From positions 4,406,501 to 4,470,500 of the forward strand of contig NZ_CP133778.1 of the NCBI RefSeq assembly GCF_034347405.1: a DNA stretch of 64,000 nt, in the 5' to 3' direction. The position numbers were made by a program, and so were the translations under genes. The stretch is from Pseudomonas sp. CCC3.1. Its GTDB lineage: Bacteria > Pseudomonadota > Gammaproteobacteria > Pseudomonadales > Pseudomonadaceae. The notes under the pieces are model-generated. The model saw only the letters and a list, made by a program, of their open reading frames with translations, searched no databases and was not told the DNA's origin. Position 1 is the first letter of the stretch; every line of letters starts with the position of its first letter. Positions 1-8,393 of the stretch are shown here, one piece after another.

Positions 1-5
1 ATAAA

Positions 6-674
6 ATGTTTGTCAGTCCCTGGCTAATGGTTTCCCCCGACGGCCCTGTTACCAGCGCCCTCGACAAACCGGGCCTGATACACATGCGTCAAGGAGATGC
101 TGATGCCGCTTGCGGACCCTACGCCCTGATGATGGGTCTGATTACCCTGGGTGCGCTTGAGAGGGAACATATCGCCTACATGGGCGACTGGGATGGACGC
201 AGTCGCGATGGCCGATTCCGTAATGCACTTCGAGAGCATGGCGCACTGGTTTCCCGGGGCACAACCACCAAGGACCTGATTGGCCTGGCGGGGCATTTTC
301 GGGGTGAGGGAATTTTGTCTGAGCTGATCAATGGAAATAAGAAAGAGATCGTCGACGCTGTACAGGACGCCATTAAAAGCGACGCTGTCGTCCTGGTCTG
401 CGTGAGCTGGTCGAAGCTGGAAGGCCACTGGTTGATGGTCGTGGGGCATCAGGGCTATGAGGATGGCGGTGTCTACCAACCCACTCATCTGCTGTGCCTG
501 GATCCTCTGAGCGAAGCACCAAAGGCATCACTGTGGAACGCGGTCATTGCCGTCTATGACGACGAAGGCAAAGCGGTGCGCGGCGGCACATACTCCTGCG
601 ATCATTGGGGCATGGACGGCCAAGTCTCGCCATGCAAGCTGGATCAGTTGTTGACGCTCTGCTTGGAGAGCTAA
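6..674 (+). CDS. C39-like papain-fold cysteine peptidase, hypothetical
   Basis: 222 residues from the first ATG in the window; the true start may lie outside, or at a later Met such as the one before RQGDADAACGPYAL. The sequence shows a Cys in DAACGPYALMMG near residue 36, a His in EGHWLMVVGHQ near residue 145 and an Asp in LLCLDPLSEA. That order and spacing is the Cys-His-Asp arrangement of C39-like peptidases. No signal peptide, ATPase or membrane segment is visible, so it is not a bacteriocin exporter. It converges on three tiny minus-strand genes and lies beside a Zorya/DUF262 defence island. A role in defence, or in processing the neighbouring small proteins, is inference only. The fold assignment is moderately sure; the substrate is unknown. 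Confidence 0.6.
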   Translation: MFVSPWLMVSPDGPVTSALDKPGLIHMRQGDADAACGPYALMMGLITLGALEREHIAYMGDWDGRSRDGRFRNALREHGALVSRGTTTKDLIGLAGHFRGEGILSELINGNKKEIVDAVQDAIKSDAVVLVCVSWSKLEGHWLMVVGHQGYEDGGVYQPTHLLCLDPLSEAPKASLWNAVIAVYDDEGKAVRGGTYSCDHWGMDGQVSPCKLDQLLTLCLES

Positions 675-880
675 TGCACACTGCCCAAGCCTTGGGCCTC
701 AAGGATCATGCGGTCGAGCATTGCGAGCATGTCGTCGACATCAATTTCCTGGAAACAGCCGCTCTGCTCCTGTTCGAGGATCATGGCGGCGAACTCCTCG
801 CTGTACTCGACCTCACCCTCTGCTTCGACTACCGAGGGTGATGGGGTGTCCGGGTAACCTTCAGCTTGATCTTTACACAT
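671..880 (-). CDS. small acidic hypothetical protein
   Basis: 69 residues, beginning MCKDQAEGYPDTP. The start at 880 was chosen because GAGG lies six bases upstream; the frame stays open further upstream, but the protein read there looks like antisense noise. The product is strongly acidic, with many Glu and Asp, and its C-terminal half looks helical (AAMILEQEQSG then DVDDMLAMLDRMILEAQG). It has no membrane segment and no recognised domain. Its stop overlaps the end of the convergent C39-like peptidase by a few bases. It could be an acidic inhibitor or adaptor. Function unknown. Confidence 0.5.
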   Translation of the reverse strand: MCKDQAEGYPDTPSPSVVEAEGEVEYSEEFAAMILEQEQSGCFQEIDVDDMLAMLDRMILEAQGLGSVH

Positions 881-905
881 CGCAAACCTCGAACTGAATG
901 AGACT

Positions 906-1106
906 TTAGCTAAACGGTCGCGCCAGCTTGGCCTTGAAGATTTCCAGCCCCGTCGCAGGCCGGACATCCAGGTCGACATGCTGGCATGCAGGGCAAGCTG
1001 AAAACCAGTCTTTGCCCTCACGCAACGCATCGCTAGGTGGCACAGTTGTTTTATGCCAATGGCATTGGGGGCAGGTGAATGTGAAGGGATGTGGTGGCCA
1101 GGGCAT
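906..1106 (-). CDS. small zinc-ribbon protein
   Basis: 66 residues with two CxxC knuckles, FTCPQC near residue 11 and SACPAC near residue 37. The 22-residue gap between them is typical of a four-cysteine zinc ribbon. The ending KAKLARPFS is basic. No enzyme motif is present, so a nucleic-acid-binding or adaptor role is likely but not shown. It lies just upstream of the acidic 69-residue protein in the same direction, with a 25-base gap, and downstream of the 39-residue membrane peptide, so the three may form one transcript. Confidence 0.6.
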   Translation of the reverse strand: MPWPPHPFTFTCPQCHWHKTTVPPSDALREGKDWFSACPACQHVDLDVRPATGLEIFKAKLARPFS

Positions 1107-1159
1107 TAGAGAACAACCTGCTGGTGGTGAAAAAAACGCGGTCGACAGTGCCGCAGTTG

Positions 1160-1279
1160 TCAGGCCGATTCAGCCGCTCGTTTTTCCAGCTCTTGTTTCA
1201 TCTCCATGTATTCACGGAAGAACTCGTAGCCTTTCTTGGCGACGACGATGACGCCAACAATTGCGAACAGATTTTTCAT
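1160..1279 (-). CDS. 39-residue single-span membrane peptide
   Basis: A short reading frame coding for MKNLFAIVGVIVVAKKGYE and then FFREYMEMKQELEKRAAESA. GAGG lies seven bases before the ATG, a good ribosome binding site. The first 15 residues are hydrophobic (one membrane span or anchor); the rest is a charged amphipathic helix. This hydrophobic-then-charged design with a strong ribosome binding site argues for a real gene despite its size. It is the first of three small minus-strand genes. It could be a toxin-like or anchoring peptide; no family is recognised. Confidence 0.55.
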   Translation of the reverse strand: MKNLFAIVGVIVVAKKGYEFFREYMEMKQELEKRAAESA

Positions 1280-1498
1280 GGTGCGGCCTCTCGGGGTTAC
1301 AGATCTCAGTGGCTCGGGTCGATGAAAACCATCGTTTTGCCTGTTGATGAGAGAAGCATGAGGGGCCTTCGCGACAGGGAGTGTCGTGAACGGTTGAGCC
1401 GACAGTTTTCGCTGAGAACCGCATCCTGGGTCTGAGCGCCATTCCGGATGCGGTGTTCAGAGCGAGGTTCTTGAGTAACCAGATGCATCCTGCAGGGT

Positions 1499-3472
1499 TT
1501 ACTCGGTTTCGTGTTTACTGGCGAGGCTCCTGAGCAACACGTTATTCATGTGTTGGGAATGTGTGCATATAGCACCGGCTTCCCAAGGCTCTGCTTCCAT
1601 CATCAGATACTGCTTAACACTGTCGATGGTGTTGTTCTTATAAAACTCTTTCTTAGCCGCGGGCATGAAATTACTCAGGCGTGAGTTCTTGTCATGGCTG
1701 ATCAGGCAGAGATTGCCGAACGAATTCAGCGCGCCAGCGTCGAGCTGAACTTGTCCGTCTAATGGATGCTGCGGGTAGTAATGCTCTACCGAACTACGGA
1801 AAGTGAATTCATAGGATTTAACCGGCTCGCTTGCGCCGTGCTCAAGCCAAAGCAGGTAGTCCAGAAAGTTGAACACCAGGTTGTTTTCGATGTTGCCAAA
1901 CGTCAATCTGGACTCAATTTTCTCCGCGGTAATGCTTTCGCGACGTGTCTGACATCCACCCTTGTTCTGATAAATGATCGCGTAGTAATCCAGGCCTGTC
2001 TCTGGAGCGAGAAATCGGTCAAAGACAAACGCCTTGGCGACCGACTCCATGTGCTGAAGATAAGCTTGAGCGTCAATCTGATCAGCATGAAACAGGTGAT
2101 GCAGCGCTGCATTCAGCCAGTGTTTGTAGACCAGCGTTGGCGTAGAAACATGAAATGCCGACAGCAGCATCAGAATGCGACGGTTGATGCCTTCATTACC
2201 GTCCTCTTCGCCGAAGGTATTCACATAACTTCCTCGACCAGCGCGGCTGCGCTCACCGCCCTCATTCCACTTGAAGCGTTTGAAGCTCCAGCCATCAGCG
2301 CCCTTGATGAACTCGCGCTTGATTACATACTGGTCAAACAGATACTTGCAGCGCAGCAGGCTGAAGGTAAAACGCTTCACCGCGGCCACTGGGTCGGGTT
2401 GTTTTAATACGTACTCTTCAAAGGTGTCGAGCAGGCGCTTGTCATCCAGAGGGATGTCCGCTTGGATATCGACGCGCAGCACATGCAACAGGAAGTTCGG
2501 GAAGTTAATAATCGTGTTGAAACGCTCTGGCGAGTCCTCACTTGGCTCATCCTGCTTCGCAGCGACTGGTGCCTTGGCAATGATCTGATCAAGGGTCAAG
2601 CGATTGTCCTGCTGGGCAGCCACCTCTTGCGTACTGTGCAACGCAGCCCGAAGCGAATCGAAGTCAGCGAGTTCAAATTGTCCCCAGTTTTTTTCGCCAA
2701 AAATGCTGCCTCGCTGGCCAGGCGTGAAGCCCATTTGCACATAGCGCTCCATGTTGGCGCAGGCTTCCCATACTGCGTGCAAGCAATTCTGACTCTGCTC
2801 GCAACCCTGCAACTTCTCCATCATCCGCGCCTTGAGCACTTCGTGCTTTTCCAGCTGCTCACCGCGGTTGTTCATAATCTCGAAGTAATGGTTCAGGTCC
2901 GTATCAGCCGGTACCTTTACCCGCATGATTTGTACGTAGTCAAACAAGTAGTCGGCGAATTGCTGAGGCGAAATCCCCTTCTCCTTCAGCTTCTGAGGCA
3001 AGACTTTCTGGATCAGCCGATAGCCATTGAGGATGCCGGTATTGATCTGCCTCTCGACCAATACCTCGGCAGGATCGTCGTTGAACTTCCCCTCGAAGAT
3101 GGCCGCAAAGGTCGCGCGCGAATTCTCGCGGCTGTCAAAGTGAATGCTCAAAGTCGAATACCAGGCGAGATCCACCAACCGGGTGTTTTTCAGATACGAC
3201 GTCAACAACGACAGGGTCGTCAGCCGCTGTTGGCCGTCAATGGTTTCAAACACCGGGGTTTTGCTATCCGGGCGCTCATACACCACCAGAGTGCCAATGT
3301 AGTAATTGCGCGCTTTATCAGAGGTCGTTGGCAGGTAGTCGATCACGTCCTGAATGAGCTGAGTGATCTCACCCTCCTCCCAGGCGTAATTACGCTGATA
3401 CATCGGGATAACATACTCAACGCTACCGCTCAGCAGCGCCTTGATGGAAAGCTGGCTGATTTCATTACTCAT
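1499..3472 (-). CDS. DUF262-DUF1524 protein (GmrSD/SspE-like nuclease)
   Basis: 657 residues. The N-terminal DUF262 domain has YQRNYAWEEGEI near residue 25 and the signature DGQQR at 79-83, the ParB/Srx-like nucleotide-binding motif of GmrS. The C-terminal region has EHYYPQHP near 563-570 and then a conserved Asn stretch, SFGNLCLISHDKNSRLSN, matching the DUF1524 His-Me (HNH) nuclease of GmrD. Known members of this architecture (GmrSD, BrxU, SspE) cut modified or phage DNA under NTP control. Its start overlaps the stop of the upstream DUF262 gene by 8 bases, so the two are probably translationally coupled. It lies downstream of zorD in the same direction. Target specificity cannot be read from sequence. 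Confidence 0.8.
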   Translation of the reverse strand: MSNEISQLSIKALLSGSVEYVIPMYQRNYAWEEGEITQLIQDVIDYLPTTSDKARNYYIGTLVVYERPDSKTPVFETIDGQQRLTTLSLLTSYLKNTRLVDLAWYSTLSIHFDSRENSRATFAAIFEGKFNDDPAEVLVERQINTGILNGYRLIQKVLPQKLKEKGISPQQFADYLFDYVQIMRVKVPADTDLNHYFEIMNNRGEQLEKHEVLKARMMEKLQGCEQSQNCLHAVWEACANMERYVQMGFTPGQRGSIFGEKNWGQFELADFDSLRAALHSTQEVAAQQDNRLTLDQIIAKAPVAAKQDEPSEDSPERFNTIINFPNFLLHVLRVDIQADIPLDDKRLLDTFEEYVLKQPDPVAAVKRFTFSLLRCKYLFDQYVIKREFIKGADGWSFKRFKWNEGGERSRAGRGSYVNTFGEEDGNEGINRRILMLLSAFHVSTPTLVYKHWLNAALHHLFHADQIDAQAYLQHMESVAKAFVFDRFLAPETGLDYYAIIYQNKGGCQTRRESITAEKIESRLTFGNIENNLVFNFLDYLLWLEHGASEPVKSYEFTFRSSVEHYYPQHPLDGQVQLDAGALNSFGNLCLISHDKNSRLSNFMPAAKKEFYKNNTIDSVKQYLMMEAEPWEAGAICTHSQHMNNVLLRSLASKHETE

Positions 3473-4874
3473 AATATTTCATCGCCTTGAACAGAGCCTC
3501 GATCTCACCGGTCCTGGTTGACTTCGTACCGCTCAACACCGCCAGGCTGCAGTTTATAAAGTCGCAAGGACGTGTGGCTTCCTTGATCAACCTGAAGAGA
3601 TTGTTCTCCAGCACATGGTTATCCATGCTTGCCAGCTGCACTACCTGCATCTTCAGGCGCAGGCTATAGGCCCAGACGAAAACCTTTTCGATGGCGCGGG
3701 AGATATCCGCGTGACCAAACTTGTCGATGTAATAGATCAATAGGCAATCGAACATCGCCCGTACATAACAATCGCCGGTTCGGGTTCTTGCCGGGTAAGT
3801 ATTGAGGGTATCCATGATAGTTTTCGCATAGCCATCGAGCCCCTCAGCCCCCGCCAGTTCATGCCCGTTCCAGGACTCGGCGCTGATCCGCGCCACTTTG
3901 CTCTGGTAGTGGCTGATCAGCTCAAAAAAACGCCGGCCATTGATGATGATCTGATCCAGATGGAAGGGAAAACCGAGCTCGCGCGAGTCGATCTTGCGCT
4001 CGTACTGCCCGTTGTAGTTATCGACAAAATGGTGAGCGATGCGCAGTTGCTCCACATAGGGATAGCTGGCCACCGTGTCGATGTTCACGCCCTTGAACAA
4101 GTCGCTGTCATCTTTGCTGAAGTAACGGGCCGAAATCCCTTTCGACCAGTTGCGGATGCGGTACAGGTACTGGGAGAACAGTGTGGCTAACTCCTTGGAG
4201 TCGCTGTTCTCCCAACGCGCTACAGTTGCCGCCTTCAATGGCTCGTCATGCGGGCCGAATTCACGCAGATGATAAGCCTTGAGCAGATCATGGGGCTCCA
4301 GGTCCCTGCCCCGCGCATTCTGCGAGTCGAAGAACTGGAAGGCTTCCGACACATCGTTCAAGGCCACGGCCACGACCTGGCACTTGTTCAGGAAGAAGTC
4401 GATATGCACCTCGGTGAAGTCCGCACGGGAAACTATGCGGGCCACCTCAAGGTAATTGCTGTGGATGTTCTTCTGCGAGATCTCGCTGCTAAAGCTTGGG
4501 TTCACCATCGCTTGCTCAAGTTTAAGCAGGCGCTCTTGCAGGTCGTTGCGTTCGAGCTTTTTTTCTTTGTTACGCTGAATCAACGCACGGGCCGCCAGCA
4601 GCAGGCTGACAGTCCGCTGCTGGCCGTCGACGATGTTCCTTGTCCCACCCTCTTGATGAAAAACGATAGTGCCCAAGCGGTAGGCGGACTTGTCCTTGTG
4701 GATGGCGATATCGGAGAACAGTTGGTTGATATTCTTCCCGGTCCACTTGTAGGGACGCTGGTACTGGGGAACATCCAGCGCAGAATCCATAAGCAGTTCA
4801 TAGACACTGACGATCTGGCTGGATAGTTCAGTGGGTTGCGGCAGGTGAATCGCTTCCGTGCTCAGATTGGTCAT
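3465..4874 (-). CDS. DUF262 protein without nuclease domain (GmrS-like partner)
   Basis: 469 residues with YQRPYKWTGKNINQLFSDI near 38 and DGQQRTVSLLL at 83-93, the DUF262 nucleotide-binding signature. The C-terminal half is helical and lacks the H-x3-4-P and Asn motifs of DUF1524, so no nuclease is visible. It is the first gene of the pair; the next gene carries both DUF262 and DUF1524. The pair therefore looks like a two-subunit relative of GmrSD in which one subunit is catalytically complete and this one senses or regulates. The 270-base gap from zorD suggests its own promoter. Defence function is inferred from family and location. Confidence 0.75.
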   Translation of the reverse strand: MTNLSTEAIHLPQPTELSSQIVSVYELLMDSALDVPQYQRPYKWTGKNINQLFSDIAIHKDKSAYRLGTIVFHQEGGTRNIVDGQQRTVSLLLAARALIQRNKEKKLERNDLQERLLKLEQAMVNPSFSSEISQKNIHSNYLEVARIVSRADFTEVHIDFFLNKCQVVAVALNDVSEAFQFFDSQNARGRDLEPHDLLKAYHLREFGPHDEPLKAATVARWENSDSKELATLFSQYLYRIRNWSKGISARYFSKDDSDLFKGVNIDTVASYPYVEQLRIAHHFVDNYNGQYERKIDSRELGFPFHLDQIIINGRRFFELISHYQSKVARISAESWNGHELAGAEGLDGYAKTIMDTLNTYPARTRTGDCYVRAMFDCLLIYYIDKFGHADISRAIEKVFVWAYSLRLKMQVVQLASMDNHVLENNLFRLIKEATRPCDFINCSLAVLSGTKSTRTGEIEALFKAMKYYE

Positions 4875-5144
4875 AGCAGTCGGGTTCTTCCGGTTAGGAG
4901 TTCTTGCATCATGCCTTGCTCAGGAGAGCGGGTTAAGGTGGGCAGCAGACTCGGATGCTGCGCACAGTAAGCCGCTGAGCTTTCGGCGCCAATACTGGAC
5001 GTGTGCACAGGTAAGCAATCCGCTCACAGGTTGTACCAGACAAGCGCCACTTGGCTGGTTTTTGCCTATTTGCAAACCCGAGCAGGTGCTTACCTGTACT
5101 TATATTTGACATATCGCCAAGCAACGTTTTCCTGCAAGTCGGGC
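4875..5144. other. intergenic gap between zorD and the DUF262 pair
   Basis: No convincing coding frame is present on either strand. It follows the zorD stop and precedes the DUF262 start on the minus strand. The stretch near 5095-5120 is AT-rich and is the likeliest place for a minus-strand promoter, but no clear -35/-10 pair could be fixed. No strong terminator hairpin was seen. Confidence 0.4.
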
Positions 5145-8100
5145 TCAGCGTGTTTTCAGCAGCGCCTCAAAGTCCGAAGCCTGAATATCCGAAGCCCCAC
5201 TCAACATGTCCCGCGCCAACGCCCGCCGCTTACTCAACAACTCATCGAGTGTCGCTTCGAACGTCGGCATCTGCGCATCACGAACCGTCGGGTAGTACAC
5301 ATAGACATCCTTCTCCTGCCCAATCCGATAAGCCCTGTCAGTTGCTTGATCTTCCTTGGCCGGGTTCCAGCAACGGGTGAAGTGAATGACGTGGTTGGCT
5401 GCCTGCACGTTCACCCCAAACCCGACAGCGATGGTCGACAGAATGATGACTGCGAATCCCGGCAGCTCCTGGAATTGGTCGATCAGCCGCTGCCGGCTAT
5501 TCGCACTCTGGCTGCTGGTACTGGTATCGCCGTTGATGACGGTTGCCCGAAACCCGAAATGCTCCTGGATCGAGTGCTGCAACTCCCGCTGAATATCACG
5601 CAACTCGGTAAAGACAATGACCTTGTCGCCATTTCCAGCTCTTTTGATCGACTCAAGGGTCTGCATCAACCATTGCAGCTTCGGCGAGTTGTCGCGCAAT
5701 CGCTTGTCTGGCTGAACGCTGTAAGGATGAGCACAAATGAGCTTGAGCTTGTGCAGCAACCCGAGCATGCCGGAGGTCTTTTGATCGAGCTGTTCTTCGA
5801 TCTGCTGCTTCTGGCTGTACGCGGATATTTCGGACAGGTACAGATTGCGTTGCAAGGCATGCATGCTAAGTGAACGGCATGCTGTGTCTTCGATTTTGGC
5901 GGGCAGGTCTTTGGCAATGTCCTGCTTGGTTCGGCGCAAAGTCTGCGGATCGATAAGCCCTCGAAGGCGCTCCAGGGCAACCGTGTCACGCTCCAACGCG
6001 GCTTCGATTGGGCGCTGATACTCGCGACCGAACTGGTTCAATCCCCCTAGAAAACCTGGTTGAATGAAGTCGAATAGACACCAGAGATCGATCAGGGTGT
6101 TCTCGACAGGCGTACCGGTACACGCCACTCGAAATCTTGCAGGAATGGCTTTGATCGCTTGAGTCACCAGTGCCGCGGGATTCTTCAGCTTCTGCGCTTC
6201 ATCGCACACGACGATCGACCACTGCTGGCGCGCCAGGGAAAACTCCTGATCGCGAAGTGTCTCGTAAGTCGTCAGGACGATTCGGGCGCCGCCCACCCAA
6301 CCTGGGCGCAGCAAATTCTTGATGCCCTTGGCTTTCAAGTCAGCAGGGATTTCTTCCTTCTTGAACTTCACTGCACTCAAGGCTGAGCCATAGAGCTTCA
6401 ACACTGGTAGCGCATCAGCGAAGAAGAACCGATGAAGCTCACGCTCCCAGTTATCAAGCAACGAAACTGGGGCGACGATAAGTGTCGGTTTGTCTTGTGG
6501 ATATTTTTCCAGGTACCAGACAAGGAAGGTGAGCAACTGGATCGTTTTCCCAAGCCCCATATCATCAGCGAGCAAGCAACCTGACACGTCCGCGGGGGAC
6601 AAGCGGAACAAATGCTGCAACCACGCGACGCCTTGAAGCTGGTGCTCACGCAATACGACCTCAGGCTTGAGCAAGCTGGGCAACTCTGGTATTGCATCCA
6701 AAGCGGCGCGTAATGCTGCTTGGCGAATCTCAACGTAGGTCGGTTCGTCGATGTTGTGGCCGATTTGCAGTACGGCGCGACCAACTTTTTCCTGTTGCTG
6801 GACCAGGCCGGTCTCGACAGGGGCGATCTTCTTGGACCAGGCATTAAACAGTTGCTCGGCGGCGGCAATCGACAGCGGTGTTTCGGACTCTGGCAAACAG
6901 ACCGTTTCATCACCGGCAGCGCGAGCTTCGTCCAGCCGCTGCTCAAACGCTTCAAATTGAGCACGGTCGGATGGATCCCAACGCCCAAAAATTTCTGCGT
7001 CAATGCCCAGCGCCGCCACATCCTTCGGCAACCAGTTCTCGGTCGCCTCCTTGACGAGGAAAGGCGAAGTAATTCTTTCCGCTTCCCCGATGCCAGTCAC
7101 ACGGTCGCCGTAAAGAGACAGGTCTAGGACTGAGTCGAACTCAGTACCGGCCGCTTCGTTTTGCCAACGCTTAAGCAGATCGCTGATGCCTGCCAACTGG
7201 CGCAAATCAAAATCGCTGAGTTCCAGCTCATAGCCCTGCCAGAAACCAGCTGGCATGCCAGCGGCCAATTTCAGCTGCAACTCATGCACGAATGGCGCGA
7301 GTTCATAAGCCGCTTTGAACTCGACTTCGATGGGCGCTTGCGGGGTTTGCGAGATCGGTTCGAGCGTCAGGTTTACCTGCTCGATGCGATGTTCCGCTTC
7401 ATCCATTTTGGGTTCCAGATGAAAGCGGTGAAAGAAAATCCCAGCCTCAGCCAGGTCGTCTTCATAGGTCTCGGTATCCAGCACTTGCGCGGCACTTTCG
7501 CCGAGTACGCTGTACGGATTGCGGACGAATGAAAGAGCATCGTCGCCAGCGACCCGACGCCCGGGCAACGAGCGCACATAGTCCAATACTGATTTGACTT
7601 CGGGCTCAATCAGGACGTGTGTTAACGATCCATCATCACCGATCACCCGATATCGATCCTGAACCTGATTGGCACCGTCAAAACTCTCAAGCCAGTTTGC
7701 CGGCTGACCTTCGAAAGTTGGTTGCAGTTCGATAACCGGCGTATTACCTACTGTCGATTTTCGCGGGTTGAGTCGCAAGCTTTCAGGTTTGATAACGACG
7801 GTCTTATCCAGGAAACCATCCAAACCGGCACCCGCCTTGCGCGCCAGCTTCCTGATACTGGCCCAGCCGACCTGGTTGGTTAATTCACCTGGCTCACTTT
7901 GTTGAGCCAGATAAAGTTGTCGTACCGCACCAGTCAGTTTCCAGCACGACTCAGGCAGAACTTCCATTGTTCCGTGATACTGGACAATGGCGCCCGTACG
8001 CTGCACCTGCACATTTGCATTGGACTGGGGGTCACGCCATCCACTGATGGAGACTTTGAAGTCGTCGGAGGCAAGACTGCCCTGGCTGCTCAGTTGAGGA

Positions 8101-8393
8101 ATGAGTGCAGTCTTTGATGGCAAGCCCAATAGCGGCACGCTTGTTAAGTGCTCTGGTTCATCCAGAAGCCGATAGAGCTCATCCCATGTCAGCAGCCAGC
8201 CATCGCTGAGTTGGGAGACGAACTCTTCTTCTTCCAACTGATCTAGATAGCTTGCCAGCGGCCAGGACTCCGTATTCTCCGCCAAGCTCAGGGGATAACA
8301 AATGCCCTGCTCCTCAATGGAAAAAACAGGCTCAGTATTTTCTACCGCCGAATTCGGCTGCAGGCCAATGCCTTTGAGGAAACGCTTGAGCAT
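5145..8393 (-). CDS. zorD: Zorya type I protein ZorD, SNF2-family helicase
   Basis: 1082 residues. A long N-terminal region without recognised motifs (1-570) is followed by a Swi2/Snf2 ATPase: Walker A ADDMGLGKT at about 609-617, DEAQ at 731-734, TGTPVEN shortly after, and in the second RecA lobe VIFTELRDIQ and DRAYRIGQ. The order of genes and the size match ZorD of type I Zorya, in which the ZorAB motor detects envelope disturbance by phage and ZorC and ZorD act on DNA. The ATG overlaps the zorC stop (TAATG), so the two are coupled. No separate nuclease motif could be pinpointed by eye. Identification rests on the whole operon and is secure. Confidence 0.9.
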   Translation of the reverse strand: MLKRFLKGIGLQPNSAVENTEPVFSIEEQGICYPLSLAENTESWPLASYLDQLEEEEFVSQLSDGWLLTWDELYRLLDEPEHLTSVPLLGLPSKTALIPQLSSQGSLASDDFKVSISGWRDPQSNANVQVQRTGAIVQYHGTMEVLPESCWKLTGAVRQLYLAQQSEPGELTNQVGWASIRKLARKAGAGLDGFLDKTVVIKPESLRLNPRKSTVGNTPVIELQPTFEGQPANWLESFDGANQVQDRYRVIGDDGSLTHVLIEPEVKSVLDYVRSLPGRRVAGDDALSFVRNPYSVLGESAAQVLDTETYEDDLAEAGIFFHRFHLEPKMDEAEHRIEQVNLTLEPISQTPQAPIEVEFKAAYELAPFVHELQLKLAAGMPAGFWQGYELELSDFDLRQLAGISDLLKRWQNEAAGTEFDSVLDLSLYGDRVTGIGEAERITSPFLVKEATENWLPKDVAALGIDAEIFGRWDPSDRAQFEAFEQRLDEARAAGDETVCLPESETPLSIAAAEQLFNAWSKKIAPVETGLVQQQEKVGRAVLQIGHNIDEPTYVEIRQAALRAALDAIPELPSLLKPEVVLREHQLQGVAWLQHLFRLSPADVSGCLLADDMGLGKTIQLLTFLVWYLEKYPQDKPTLIVAPVSLLDNWERELHRFFFADALPVLKLYGSALSAVKFKKEEIPADLKAKGIKNLLRPGWVGGARIVLTTYETLRDQEFSLARQQWSIVVCDEAQKLKNPAALVTQAIKAIPARFRVACTGTPVENTLIDLWCLFDFIQPGFLGGLNQFGREYQRPIEAALERDTVALERLRGLIDPQTLRRTKQDIAKDLPAKIEDTACRSLSMHALQRNLYLSEISAYSQKQQIEEQLDQKTSGMLGLLHKLKLICAHPYSVQPDKRLRDNSPKLQWLMQTLESIKRAGNGDKVIVFTELRDIQRELQHSIQEHFGFRATVINGDTSTSSQSANSRQRLIDQFQELPGFAVIILSTIAVGFGVNVQAANHVIHFTRCWNPAKEDQATDRAYRIGQEKDVYVYYPTVRDAQMPTFEATLDELLSKRRALARDMLSGASDIQASDFEALLKTR

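Noticed and set aside
2462..3490. Open frame of 342 codons antisense to the DUF262-DUF1524 gene
   Set aside because: The minus-strand protein has clear conserved motifs across this region; the plus-strand product has none.
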